From: Aphelocoma coerulescens
Taxonomy: Eukaryota > Chordata > Aves > Passeriformes > Corvidae
Direction of reading: 5' to 3'
Assembly (NCBI RefSeq): GCF_041296385.1
Contig: NW_027184085.1
Coordinates: forward strand, 56,263,109 to 56,327,108
DNA length: 64,000 nt
Part shown: piece by piece, positions 1 to 12,147 of the stretch
How positions within the stretch are numbered: position 1 is the stretch's first letter
Layout of the letters: the number at the start of each line of letters is the position of its first letter
Made by a program: the position numbers and the translations under genes
Notes under the pieces: model-generated
What the model was told of the DNA's origin: nothing
Databases searched by the model: none
Seen by the model: only the letters and a program-made list of their open reading frames with translations

Positions 1-571
1 ACCAGAACCAGGCACCTGACTGTCGCCTGCTGCAGTGAGCACCAGTGAGGCCATGCCTCAAGTCCTGTGCCCAGTTTTGGGCCCATCATGACAGGAAAGA
101 TCTTGAGGTTCTGGGGCAAGTCAGAGAAGGGCAGTGGAGCTGGAGAAGGGTTTGGAGCACAAGTCCGGTGGGGAACAGCTGAGGGAGCTGGGGGTGTTTA
201 GCCTGGAGAAAAGGAAGCTGAGGAGGGACATTATTGGTCTCTGCAACTACCTGACAGGAGGGTGTAGCCAGGTGGGGGTTGGCTGTTTCTTGCATATAAC
301 AAGCAAGAAGGGTAAATGGCCTCAAGTTGCACCAGAGGAGGTTTAGATCAGATATTAGAATAAATTTTCTTCATGGAAAGAAAGAACATTGGAAAAAAGA
401 ACAAACTGCACAGCAAGGTGGCAAAATCACAATTCCTATAACTGTTAAAAAATGTGAATATAGCACTTGTGAACATGGTTTACTAGTGAAGAGGGTTGTG
501 CTGATAGGCTGATGGTTGGACTTGATGATTTTAAAAGTCTTTTCTGACTTTAGCAATTCTATGATTCTATG
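1..571 (+). mobile_element. CR1 LINE copy 1 (3' part, cut by window edge)
   Basis: This is the 3' end of a CR1 non-LTR retrotransposon, the main LINE of birds. The strand carries the typical CR1 reverse-transcriptase C-terminal coding signature around 180-225 (GAGGGAGCTGGGGGTGTTTA), the phrase CAGGAGGGTGTAGCCAGGTG near 256, and the GATGGTTGGACTTGATGATT phrase at about 511. It ends in two units of the 8-bp tail, ATTCTATGATTCTATG, at 556-571. The coding part is decayed by frameshifts, and about 390-480 is poorly matched. The copy begins before base 1, so its true 5' truncation point is unseen. Its wording matches copy 4 (57105-57600) more closely than copies 2 and 3, which suggests a shared subfamily. 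The copy is not mobile: it lacks everything upstream of the 3' end in this window and its frame is broken. Confidence 0.93.
134..346 (+). pseudogene. CR1 ORF2 C-terminal remnant in copy 1
   Basis: A 70-codon open stretch inside CR1 copy 1 encodes a recognisable tail of the CR1 ORF2 polyprotein (endonuclease plus reverse transcriptase). The clearest signs are EQLRELGVFSLEKRKLRRD followed by NYLTGGCSQVGVG, which correspond to the conserved LREL.LFSLEKRRLRGDL and YNYLKGGC segments of CR1 proteins. The first methionine is incidental; the protein was originally read through from upstream. The frame is lost after about 346, where the family normally continues into an FRLDIRK-like segment, so this is a dead fragment. 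Confidence 0.75.
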
Positions 572-1197
572 AATAAAATAATTTTAAAGGACTTCTTTGT
601 GATAATGCCTTATCAGTTATTTACAAAATATAAGAAGGGAAATCATCTTCACTTTAAAAAGTTTCTTTCTTTTTTTGATCCTGATTTCATATCCATCCTC
701 ATATATGGAAGACAATTTACATTCTCTATTTGCAAAAATGTATCATCATAATACTGTTTCATGAGAAATTGTTCATCCTTTTATGCAGATTTTTTGACTG
801 TGTATCTTTTGTTTTAATGTCTTCCTATGTTCAAGCTTAATTTGGTTCAGGAAGAAGTGTAAGCAAAATTACTCTATGCAAAGCTGCTGTAATGATACCC
901 CTAGCCTAGAGGAAATGAGAAAATTTTGAAAAAAATCCAAGAGAATCAAGATCTGACTCCTAGACCGCTTGGATTAACATTAGAAACAACCTTTTAAGCC
1001 ATCTGGATGTCACCTAACATACAAGTATTAGAAATATAGTGCTTTCACTTTTTAAAAGTTCATATGAAGATCTTCTTTGGTTTCATTCATTTCACCTGAA
1101 ATGGCAGTAGCATCTCCAAGTTATTGGGGGCAGCAAGGGAAGTTTAGGCAAAGCTGTGCCCATAGGAATTTTTCCAGGAATTCATTCTACATACCTA

Positions 1198-1199
<2 letters not shown>
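572..1199. other. Unannotated AT-rich noncoding stretch
   Basis: The longest frame is 60 codons (569-751, plus strand) and its product is not recognisable. I see no repeat, motif or RNA structure to report between the CR1 tail and the poly(T) tract. Confidence 0.6.

Positions 1200-1242
<43 letters not shown>
1200..1242. repeat. Poly(T) tract, 43 bp
   Basis: An uninterrupted run of 43 T. On the minus strand this is a 43-base poly(A), which could be the tail of a retrotransposed transcript reading leftward from about 2 kb. I found no matching target-site duplication and no convincing coding remnant. The run length may be inexact because of sequencing slippage. Confidence 0.95.
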
Positions 1243-1244
<2 letters not shown>

Positions 1245-4200
1245 TTAAGCATAAAAATAAATCTAAGGTATTCTAAAGAAAATAATACCACATAAAATGC
1301 AAATTAATTCATTTTAATGAGGAATTTCTTTGATTTCAAAATAGTGGATATGCAAAGTATAAATATAATTTTAAGAATCCTATTCATCCAGTCAGGAAGA
1401 CAAAATCATCTGTGTGAGTAATACATCCAAAAGATCAAATATGTTGAAACACCTCTGATTTTACATGTCAGCTCCACAGCACATTTTCTGAACCATTTAC
1501 AAGATAATAATTACCTACAGAAATTTCTCTACACATAACTTAGGAGAACAGATGCTCAATCTTTCGATAAAATTTTTGTAAATGTTTTAGCTGAAATGAG
1601 AAAAAATTTACTGGTCTTTGTCAAAAAATATTTGTCAATTTTCAATTAATGCAAGCACTAACATCATTTGCCATGTTTCACATTAAAATATGAAGATGAG
1701 TTTGGGTACAGGACCATAAATCATTCCTAACTCATCTGAAAGGATCTGTAGGTTTATGATCTTTCAAGATACTTTTAATGAAACTGGCTGAATTCCAAAT
1801 TTACAAGCACACACAAATCTATATTTATTTTGGTTGATACTGTAATCACATCCATCCTTTAAGAGATCAAATGCTTTATGTTGAATCATGTCCTTGAAGT
1901 TGCACCATTTAGAAACGAGAAAAATTTAGTGTCTCATCTGTAGATTACCTGAATCTTTTGAAGTCAGGGGAAGTTTTTTGCATGGCAAATACATTTGTGA
2001 AAACTGCCAACATCTGTGATAGAATGTGAATACATTGACAGAATTTAGCTTTGTCATACTTTGAATTTCATCTAAACAACACCCATAAAAAGTAAAAACT
2101 CACTAATTATAATTACCCACATTGCATTCAGAAAAACTACAACTGATGTCTATAGTATCTTTTGTTCCCTTTGTTTTTAATGACAAAAGAAATAAGCTAT
2201 AAATGCTTAAAACCTGTGAACATAAATAATTTCTTTAAGCATACCCTTTCTACCGAGCTGCAGCATTTAGTCTTAATGACATTTTTGTTGGAATTACAAA
2301 TGAGATACCAGAGGATTTTTTTTGTTCAGTGTGTTTTTCTGGGGGGAAGTTTTTTTATTTTTTTTCAGGGTGATATTTTTCCTATGAGGAATCAATGTCA
2401 GAAAAAGAAACAAAATCCATATTAAATGGTTCAATTTAATTTAAACTTTCACAGAATTATTCCAGCTGTTTTTCTTTGTGAAAGGAAGTTCTCTTTGTTA
2501 ATGAGACCAACACAACTCATCCCATTATATCAGCTGTAACCTAATAAATCAAATATTTGCACATTTCCTCTTCAGGTTTTTCCAAATAGAATTTTTTATC
2601 ATGACAATAAAATATAGTGTGGAATAGTGTCATACCTGGGTACTTTAAGAATCCGAAATGAATGAGGAGGCCTGTCTGTAATTCCACACTTCAGGGAAGG
2701 CTAATTGGATATGTCCTGAAGGCAGGGACAATGAGAGGTACCTTCTCCCATTCACTCTTGAGTGCAGTTGTCAATAATGTTACCATGTTACCTTGTTATT
2801 TTAATGCTTCCTCCAATAATTTTTATCAGGCTTCATTCATGCATCTCTAAACACTGGAAAACAGCAAGGTTGCTAGTGTTGCTGGAAAGATAGTGTCACG
2901 AGCCTAGCTTAAAAATTTTTGTAATACAAGACCAATGTTTTAGGAAATACACAGTGGTGGTGTGATTTTTGCAGGCAGGAGGACAAGCTAGACATCATCA
3001 TCAAGTCATGAATTCTTGCACTTCAGCAGTTTGACCCTTACAGTCTATGAAAACTGCTTTGTCTAGACAGAGCTTGGTGATGTAGACACATTTCCACTGT
3101 GAGATCTCTGCTTTAACAAACAAGTTTGTTTGCTGCATCTTCTCAATTTGTGCCTGCATCCCAAGACTTCAATTTTGCTTCCTTACACAAATAAAGAAGT
3201 GTGAACATTTCAGGGATGCATTTTGCCTTTCAATAAGTCAGAAAACCCACTAAAGCTCTATTATAATCATATAAACTGTGATTATGAATCTAAAGGAAAA
3301 CAGGAGAAACTCCAGAAGAGCACTGATGCTGGTAGAGGAGGAGAACAGTATCAAACACAGAGTCAATGTATGCTGCTTGGGATGCATCTGAGCACCCCAA
3401 GAGGGGTCAGGAAGCTCGACCTTGATGACAATGGGTGGAATCTCTGAGTGAAGGAGGACCATGGTGGGTCAATGTTTCTTCAGAGAACTTGTGTAAGGAA
3501 GAAATTTACAGCGGGGTTTTGGAGGGTCACTTGGCTTGAATTGGCTTGGCCAGCTAGCAGGAAATCATGCTACTTTTGTAGTTATCCCTACCATAAATTA
3601 CACAGCTGCTATCGGAGCACCTTCTACTGAGGGAAAGCAGCATCTCCCCTGCTTCCCTAACCCACCATGTTCACTCATGGTTTTGTAGGAATGCATGACT
3701 GATATTGTTTGCTGGAAGAAGAGACCAAAGTGATAAGAGTTTGTAATCTACAAACTATTGTGGATACATTTATTGTTCCATAGAACACTTTTTCACAGTG
3801 CATGTAGGCAATGACCTGTGGTTTTCTGTGCTTAGAAACAACAACTGTGAAGGCTTCTACTGTGACAATAATGTAATTTAATCTCAAAAGGCCTTATTCT
3901 GCACTGTCTCTTTGTTGAAGCTCAGAAAGCCCTTTCTCTAGAGTCTCTTTGAGTCATCACAGTTGAATCCTGCTGCCAGAAAGTGCCTGACGGCTTTACC
4001 CCAACACATCTGAAGCAAGACTGTGTTCTAATAAACAATTATCTTTACCTTCAAATAACTGCCTCCTGCTTGAAAAATATTTTCATAATAATAGTCCAAA
4101 TTAATATAGATAAAATATTTTTTTAAGAAAGTAAATTCTATGGTCAATAAAAAGGGACACATTGCTAGCAATTTGTACATGATGCTTCACAAGAAGCTCC

Positions 4201-7200
4201 AATATGCGATAGGCTACATTAAACAGGTAGAGCTTTCATTATGGTAATGAGGCAATGCTTTGTTAGAAAGTATAGGAAAGACTTATAGTGAACCCCAAAA
4301 GTATCCAGTATGGTGTGAATATTTCCAGAAGCCTGGATACCATCTATAAAGGTCTCCTTTCTCAAAAGTAGGTGTATTGTTTACACTTCATGAAGATTTA
4401 TTGGCGAATATGGGCTATATTACTTTAGTTGCCCTAAGTCAAATGTGCAAACTTTGGCATTGGTCACAAAGACAGATAAAAGTATAGTTCATGGGAACAC
4501 AGAGGAATTGTATTTCCTCTTTAGAGATTTCCTTGTTGAATCATGCAGAAACTATTGATTATATTTCAAAGGCAGGATTTTTTTTAAATACATGCCAGTG
4601 ACTTCATCTGTCTGGAGCTGTCTGAACTTCAAACAGATTTGGGAAATACAGTAGATTAAAGGAATTTATGAGAAATAAATTATGTCACAAAAATGGTAGA
4701 AGTCTTTACCCAAAAGAAGGGTTTTTTAATGGAAACAGTGGAAAGAATAACCTTTTCCTCCTTACTGATAATGGGGAAGTTCAGAAGCAAACATGTATCT
4801 TAGTAAATAATTTAAATTAGAGGGTTATGATGATAATTTTTAAATTGTGCATCAGAATCTGGCCACTTTTTCTTCTTATTAGAAAAATATATCTTCTTTC
4901 TTATTTGATTTCGTGTTGTCAATGTTTGCTAATTTAGATTTTTCTATCCTGTAAATGCTCACATCTTCAAAAAGTTGATATGCACCTCCCTTATTTTCTC
5001 TGATGACATTAAGAGAATGACATGAAGAACTTTGAGGAGGCACCTCCATCTTGTGCAGTGTTCATTGTTTGTGATTAGAGAAAACTCCTGCAGCACAACA
5101 CATGGAACCAAGAGCTTGACAGCCTGGAGGATATTGTGGGCAGCTGTGTACCCTACACTGAGTCAGGCAGAACAGGAAGCAAAAAACCCTGTCTGAGGTG
5201 ACAGCCTTCTCACTGATCTCCTGAATCAGTGGGAAAGCAGAGAGATGCAAACAGCTTCAGATATTCTTTCTGCAAGGTCTGGTACTTGTGCCTGAACCTC
5301 GCTTCAGAGGGAGGTGGGGATGACAGAACCTGAGTGTGGGAACTTTGAAAAGTAGTGCCAGGAACAGCCCTTCCCATGGACACAAGTGCAAGCATGTGAT
5401 GATTTCTCCTGGCAGAAAAGTAGGTGCTCCCAGTACTCCTCAAAGAATTGGCATTAAAAGAATTTTAAGGTCTTAGTAAAGATTGCTTAGTGGCAATAAA
5501 ATTGTTGAGGGTCTTTGTTTTCATCACTCACTAATAAGGTTAAAATTAAAAGGATTTCTATTAATGAATGCATGAGTGGAGAACACTGAAAAGGCCACAG
5601 GATTTAAATTATACATAATTTAGATAATTTTGGGGTGGGAGTTTTCTGTAGAAATATGGTAGTGTGGGGATGAAGACTTCATCTTTCAGAGTGACATGAA
5701 AATAATTAATTTCTTGATCTTACTGTAAGGGAGAATATCTATCAACTATGCTGTTCCAAATTCTTTTGGCTTTATATTACTAAAAGTCCTTTTTTCATGG
5801 CTATTCATTCCAGGGAATTGTTTCCTCAATGTTATGGCAGGCTGCCTGTTTGGGTGGAGGAAGGGATAAAAAGCATAACACAAAGGAAAAACACTGTTGC
5901 TCTGTGCAGGTGGGATTCTCCAGAGATTTTCCACCTTTCAACCACTCCCTAGATTTCCTACTTTATCCTCTGAACATTCAGGCAGAATGAGAGGCTGTAG
6001 GAGAATGTTAGCAGTGACATTCTACTGGACCCACACTGACTTGATGTGTCCATTCTGCTAGCTCTGCCCGTGGGTTTGACATGGTTGACTTATAATTTCT
6101 TGGTTATGGCTTGTTTGTCCACTTAGGCTCGTTACTGAGGAAGATTTCCTTTCAAATGACATCCAAATGCATGAAGGTACCTTTAAATCTGCTTTTAGTA
6201 AAGTAGGTGGTGAGGGAAACTGACAGGTAAAATTAGCATGTTATTGAAAAAGCCCAGATACCTGTATTTTTAGTGAGAGGCAGTACTTCAGATACCTTTT
6301 TACTGACAGGAATAAAACATGACATTTGTCCTTTGTCACACTGGTTCAGGTGGTTTTCAATGGCATCAAAAAAAAAAAATTAAAGGATGGTAGTCTTGTC
6401 TTCTAGTACCATTAACAGGTATCTGCTAAACTACTAAAGTGGATACAAATGAGTAAATATCATGCATATTTGTTCAACACCTCTACCAGATATTATCAAA
6501 CTACTTCAGGGAAAATACAAGGATAAAAAAAGTCCCATAGCTTCCCTATAACAGGAAGGCAGTAATCTTTGTCTCCAGCATCACTTGATTATATGTAATG
6601 AGTACCCCAGAAGTACAGAGGTGTGTGCTTCACCTCAGTGAAGCATGTCAAAATACTGCCACAAGGCTCAGTCTTGCCCCACAAACCCAAAATCACTAAG
6701 AGAGCTTTGGGATCCAAAAGTCATTTGGTGATAGTCAGCCTAGCCCTCTGGCCAAAGAGCAAGATGAGAAGCCAGACTCCGAAAGGGGGCCTTGTAAGTC
6801 TTGCTTTGGTCCACCAGGTCTGGGAGTAGTTCTGGGCAGCATACACTTTAGAGTTTTACCTTTGATTTCCTACCTTGGGCATTTCAGGTTGTTTAATTTA
6901 ACATTCTGCTGGAAACACTTAAAAAGCCGTGAATCTCCAGCCTTCACTCTGATCCAGGCAAAGTTTTCGATTTTTATTCTCTTTTTTCAACTGTTCTTGT
7001 TCTCAAGGTTGTAGTCAACACCTTTTGTGAGGTGAGAGATCTGTTATTTCCTAAATGAGAACCTATCCCTCTGCATTAAATGGCTGTAATGTAGGATGTT
7101 AGAAGTTGTGACCCTTTATAATAGATTTTCTTCCATTTGCTTCACTGAAACTTCAAGGACAGCATTTTGAGTTTTCCTTCATGTTTTTACCTCAGAGGTT

Positions 7201-7395
7201 GGCATGTTAGGATTATGAAACTAGAAAAGCTCTAGTTAGATCAAAAGAGCTGCCAAATAAGTGCCTAAAATCCTCCCATTCAACATGTATGTTTTATATG
7301 AGCACAGCATCACTGAATTATAGCACAAAATCAATGTAATATACACTCCCTACATAAGTGTTTCCTTCCTTGCTTCTACTTATTCCCTTCTAGCA
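1243..7395. other. 6-kb unannotated noncoding stretch
   Basis: Single-copy-looking AT-rich DNA. The longest frame is 87 codons (2162-2425, plus), rich in Phe and Leu because of T runs. A run of 12 A lies at 6368-6379. A slightly GC-richer zone at 5050-5440 carries two minus-strand frames (5062-5250 and 5210-5443), neither recognisable. No mobile element was identified. Confidence 0.55.
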
Positions 7396-7425
7396 TAAAT
7401 AAAATAAAATAAAATAAAATAAAAT
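7396..7425. repeat. (AAAAT)n microsatellite
   Basis: About six tandem pentamers of AAAAT, five of them perfect at 7401-7425. No adjacent element was recognised that could have supplied an A-rich tail. Confidence 0.9.
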
Positions 7426-10400
7426 ATAAATTATTCTTTATACATTTCTCAATAAATGTACTTATGACATCTTTCTTATCAAATCAGTCTGACACTTTTC
7501 CCTTTCCAGCCTGACATGCCATTAAATTGATGTGTAAAGATTTTAAAAGCCTCAAAACCCAACTTATTTTACACATTTCTTAATGGTATAATGTAAAACT
7601 GGCTTTTAAAAATTGAGACACTCTTATCACATGCTTTAATTCTGTGTCTTTAAGGGCTGCAATGTTTCATCTTTTAATCTGTCATACTGACTGCTTCACT
7701 CATTAGTTGCTATGTCTGTTGATGGAAATGTATATTCACTGTAACCATGAAAATTGAACATTCATCCTCTTGCCTGAGGGTATGTTTATTTTGAAACTAG
7801 AACTACACTGTGCTTCATTCATGCAATATTTACACAGAGCTAATTTTGGCTACTGTAAAATTTGCAGCTTCAATAATAATGTTGACTATTACACCTACAA
7901 TTTGATAATTTCTTGGTTTCCTTCTAAAAATGTCTTCTTCTGCGTTCAAAAAGTTACACCTAGTATGGCCTAAAAAAATCCAGTGTTAATGAGTGTAATG
8001 AATCTAATAAAAAATCCATAGATATGGGGTTTTTCATGGGAAGGGATTGGAAGTTCTGAGAAGTAACCATCTTTGTCACTATCAACCACCTTTGTCACTC
8101 TTTCTTTTCAAGAAATTTTATGTGAAACAGAGATGACTTTCAAAGCCTTAGAGCTTGTGTGCTGTTTGATAAGATGTTGGAAATAGCAGAAGTTATAATT
8201 TCCAGCAAATGCAGCCATCATTGTAGCATTTGCTTAAGAATGAGTAAGTGTAAATTTGTGGCAGACCTCGAGTGAAGAATCAAGGATACAAGCAGCTCTT
8301 GGGCTATATAGTACTGCTCCTGCTGGAGTAAGTGAAATCATTGGAACCATTCACAAAAACGAAACCTGCTCTATGTGCAGAGCTGCATCCAGAAACAAAC
8401 AAGTTATGGAGAATGTTTTTAAAATTCTGGCATAATATAGTAACTATAGCTATTGAGGAGTGTAGTTTTGTTTAAATGATGGCCCCCAAATCTCTCCAGG
8501 GACATTTCCTCATGAAAGCACATTGTAGCAAACATATCTAGAAGCCACAAAGCTTTTGATTGTCTAAGTAATTAGATTAGCCTCATCAAACTGGAAACAT
8601 TTCTTTTATCATCATAACAAGAAACACTCTAAAACAAAAAAACTGCATTTGTATAGCATTAGGAAATGCAAGGGGTTGAAATCTCCCATATTTTGCTTTA
8701 GGATTGTTCATAGTATTTATCAGTGATTTTTCACTCTGCAGTCTTCTACACACACTTACAGACTTACCCCAAGTGAGTAAAAACCCACAATGGTCATAAA
8801 ATGTCTATTGTCCTGTGAAAGGGAATATGATAAACAACAATTTCTCTTCAATCATAATGACAAAATGTATAGTCTCCTGGTGATACTCAATATTACCATG
8901 ATGACAACTGTTACAGAGTAATATTTTCTTCACCTCTGTTTCTTTTTGTGGGTGAGGCAGAAATAATTTGATTAGTTTCTTGGTTTACTGCTTTGTTGTT
9001 TTTTTTTCTTTTGTACTTGAGTTCATAATTAAGTGGGTGTGTTCAGAATTCTTCGAGACAAAACTAATTTAGATAAATTAATTTAGCTTTTAGCTGTCCA
9101 GTTTAATTTTTATTTTTGACTTTTTAAAAGGTAAGCCCTCCAGTAAAGAGACAGTCTGTGTGACACTTCTGTCTATAGCAGTGAGGTTTCTCTTAAATGA
9201 TATTTTTACCTAGTGCAACATAAACTGGGAAGGAGCGAGGAGCAAGGAGGAAGACCATAAGTCATAAGAAAAGGTGTTCCCCTTTTGTGGAGAAGTTGAT
9301 TATGCCCTGGCTTACTACTCTCTGGGTCTCTTCAGAGAGTCATGAGATAAACTCCCTAAAGGTAGTGTTGAGCCTTCTCCAAAAACTCTTAGTAGCTGGT
9401 ATCAGCCTTGAAGTAAAGTTTCATGAGGAGCAGGTCCCTGCCACCATGCACTATTGGACTTAGAACTAAGTCATGCTGCAAGCAACCTATTTTCTTCATC
9501 AACACTGCTTATCTGGGTCTATGCCTGTCAACTAAGCAATTTTTTTCAACTCCTCAGATTCACATAAGCCAAGTCTAATCTCATTTTCGTGGAATAAAAG
9601 GTTATGATTTTCAGTACAGCATTAGAAATATAACTCAAAAAGGGCACCCCAAAAGGTACATCCTGTTCTGTTTCTCACCTGAGGAAGATTTTAGGTAACC
9701 AAAAAAGTGTTTAATTTTCCTGAACTAAATTAGTTTGCCTATTCAGAAAAACAATTATTGTCAGCACACTTCACCTGCCCGTCTTGTTCTAGTGCGAGTC
9801 ATGGATTCTTTTAGGCTTTTTCCTGATACAACCTTCTTTTTCCCCGAATCAACAAGTGCTATGCTTTTGCTTAGCTTTGAAATGCATGTTAACAGATAGT
9901 CTAGGTGATCCCTGACTGATCTTCTGAAAGAGATGATCCTAGGACATGTAAATTGTCTACAAACTGGTGATTGAATTCTTTCATTTGATTATTTTTCTCA
10001 CAAGTTTATTTGCATTTTGACATTTTAATAAGTCATAGGAACCATTACCTTTTTGACAGTCTTACAATGTATGCAATGTAGTTTTTTTATTCACAAAGAT
10101 CACAAATAGCATATTATTAATAAAGCTGTCTAAGCTGGCCTTTGCAGCCTCTTGTGTCCCGCTCTTTTTGGACAGTTTTGGATTTGGGCTATGGTGACCT
10201 TGAAAGTCATGAGAAGAATCTGGAACTGGATTTGATTTCTTAGGGGAAGGCTCTCTGCAGACAGAGGATCCCTGGTATAGCCTATCACTTTTTAAACAAA
10301 CAATGATAGGATATTACAGAGAGCTTGTTATGGCTTGATAGACCCAGTATTTCCAATCAGCCATCAGCCGTGAAGTTTGTCAACGTGTAGATCTTGACGA

Positions 10401-10859
10401 GTAGTTGCTATAGACACAATTGGATCTGAAAGAGTGGGAAACAGTCAGTTGACCAGATAAAGGTAAAAGAGAATGAATTTTGTGTTAGAAGTTTAGTTTC
10501 ACTACCTGAACAGAATTAGCAGTCTGATACCAGGTGGTCTTATAATAGTTGAGGAAATTACAGTTCAGGAGACAGGTACCCACTTGCTTTCTCCCTCCAA
10601 CATTTGTCCAACTACAGCTGACCTTCTATAGAGAGGCATGTTACTAACCATACTTGTTGGAGAGAGGCAGAGAAAGTAATGTGGTCCTCAGAGGTTTGCC
10701 TCACCTTTGTGTTCTCTGGTTGTGGCATTATTAAAAGCACTAATACAGTCCCTCTGAATTTGGGGCACTACTTAAATATAGCTTTTCACTGAAGAGGAAA
10801 TCAAAAAAGAGAAACACAAAAATAATCCACATCCAGTCTAGGATTTTCCTTCAGGGAAG
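7426..10859. other. Unannotated noncoding stretch
   Basis: Apart from a 67-codon frame at 7770-7973 there is no ATG frame of 60 codons or more here, and this continues to 11244. A short purine-rich patch lies at 9228-9260 and T runs near 9000. Nothing else was recognised. Confidence 0.55.
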
Positions 10860-11250
10860 TCTCAAGTAATTGCGTGTTATATGTGTCTCTCCAGCCAATT
10901 ATAAGCATTCACTCAGCTGCTTGTGTCTGAATTTGTCAGGTTTCTAATGTAATATATAAATCTGTTCCTGCTTGACTCCAAAACCACAGCTGGTTTTGAT
11001 CAGACTCCTATAAAAAGGAAATTTCAATTAGCAGTGATCCAAACATATTCTGGAGGTATATTTTTATGGCTGCTTGACGAATAGCACTCTTTGTTCGTAA
11101 GGGTGCGTGTGACTCTCAGACACAAGGCAGCCAGAACTGTGAGTCATCACCACAAGCACTGTACTTTGTTGCAGAGGTCACATTCTGCCAAAACCAGAGG
11201 AATTAGCTAGCCAGATTGAATTAGCGGTTGAAACACATTAATTTATGCTA
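10860..11250. other. Candidate conserved noncoding element
   Basis: The texture here is dense in TF-like words: an AP-1 consensus TGAGTCA at 11140-11146, homeodomain-type cores such as CAATTA near 10897 and 11026, and isolated CpGs in an otherwise CpG-poor region. No frame of 60 codons is present. The call rests only on texture and motifs; constraint can be tested only by aligning other bird, crocodilian and mammal genomes. Confidence is low. Confidence 0.25.
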
Positions 11251-11329
11251 CATAAATGTTATTGTGGCCCTGTGGGCAAGTACTTAGGTCATATGCTTTA
11301 TGAACTATTTGCACCAAGATGGCTTTCCA

Positions 11330-11710
11330 GCTGTAAATCAGCTTTGAAGCGCAGTTTTGCAAAGGGTTCATGGCTCTGGACTATGCTCCCCCCTGTCCAC
11401 ACTGATTCCATCTCTTGGCACACTGATTGCTCGCCATTCTGCACATGCTTTACAGGATTTCCTGCAAAAGGAGTGGATCAGCAGCCAGAGCAGAGCCAAG
11501 GCTGGGTCTGGTCGAGAAGTTGAGCCCTAGCCAGTCGCTGATGACGCTTCTGGGCAGCTGTGGGTCTGTGGCTCCAGGCGTCTGGCAGCAGGCAGGGCTG
11601 CTAGAGTTGGTGCAGCTGTGTGGTAAATGGAAGCCTTGGTATCTCAAGCACACATACAACCCAGCCCTTGACAAGGCTGTTTCTCTTCTGGGGGAGGAGG
11701 TGAATTAGAT
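11330..11710. other. Local GC-rich patch with overlapping chance frames
   Basis: GC content and CpG count rise here relative to the flanks. Three frames of 74 to 93 codons overlap (11245-11523 and 11427-11708 on plus, 11450-11674 on minus). Open frames on both strands over one GC-rich patch are what a lower stop-codon density produces, so none is called as a gene. A noncoding transcript exon or a decayed repeat are alternatives. Confidence 0.35.
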
Positions 11711-12113
11711 ACACTTTTGCCACATTATTTCAGAGTGAGAAAAAGTAGAAGTGTTTTCTCGCTTCAAATTATGGTAACTGAGGACACATGCCAAGAAAGA
11801 ATTATGCATAAAGATAGTGTTTTAACTTGTTTTTATGTGTTTGGATATGTCTCTGCCAAAAATCTGACAGAGCCTCATTGTTGCAGCTTTTTCATCATGA
11901 AGCCACTGACTGCACCCAGCAAACATTTCATAAATAATGAAGTAATTGGGGGCATTTAGTGTTGTCTGATCGTGTCAGCAGTTGCATGTAACACACTCTA
12001 CTTTCCAGCAAGCCAGGTAAATGTTACAGCAGTATGAGAAGGGAGGCAGTGTTGGTCTCCAGAGGAGAATGGTCTTTTTAAACAAACATATTTCACTCAG
12101 GCCACTCATTCCA

Positions 12114-12115
<2 letters not shown>
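11711..12115. other. Unannotated stretch before poly(T)
   Basis: An 80-codon plus frame lies at 11717-11959 and is unrecognised. The stretch holds no repeat or motif I can name. Confidence 0.5.

Positions 12116-12146
<31 letters not shown>
12116..12146. repeat. Poly(T) tract, 31 bp
   Basis: An uninterrupted run of 31 T. Frames crossing it (for example 12021-12212 on plus) code for poly-Phe and are artefacts. No flanking duplication was found that would mark it as the tail of an insertion. Confidence 0.95.

Positions 12147-12147
<1 letters not shown>

Noticed and set aside
1767..2067. Two consecutive minus-strand open stretches of 40 and 53 codons left of a poly(A)-like tract, resembling a frameshifted retrocopy
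   Set aside because: No methionine-anchored domain, no known protein recognised, no target-site duplication, and such lengths are common by chance in AT-rich DNA.
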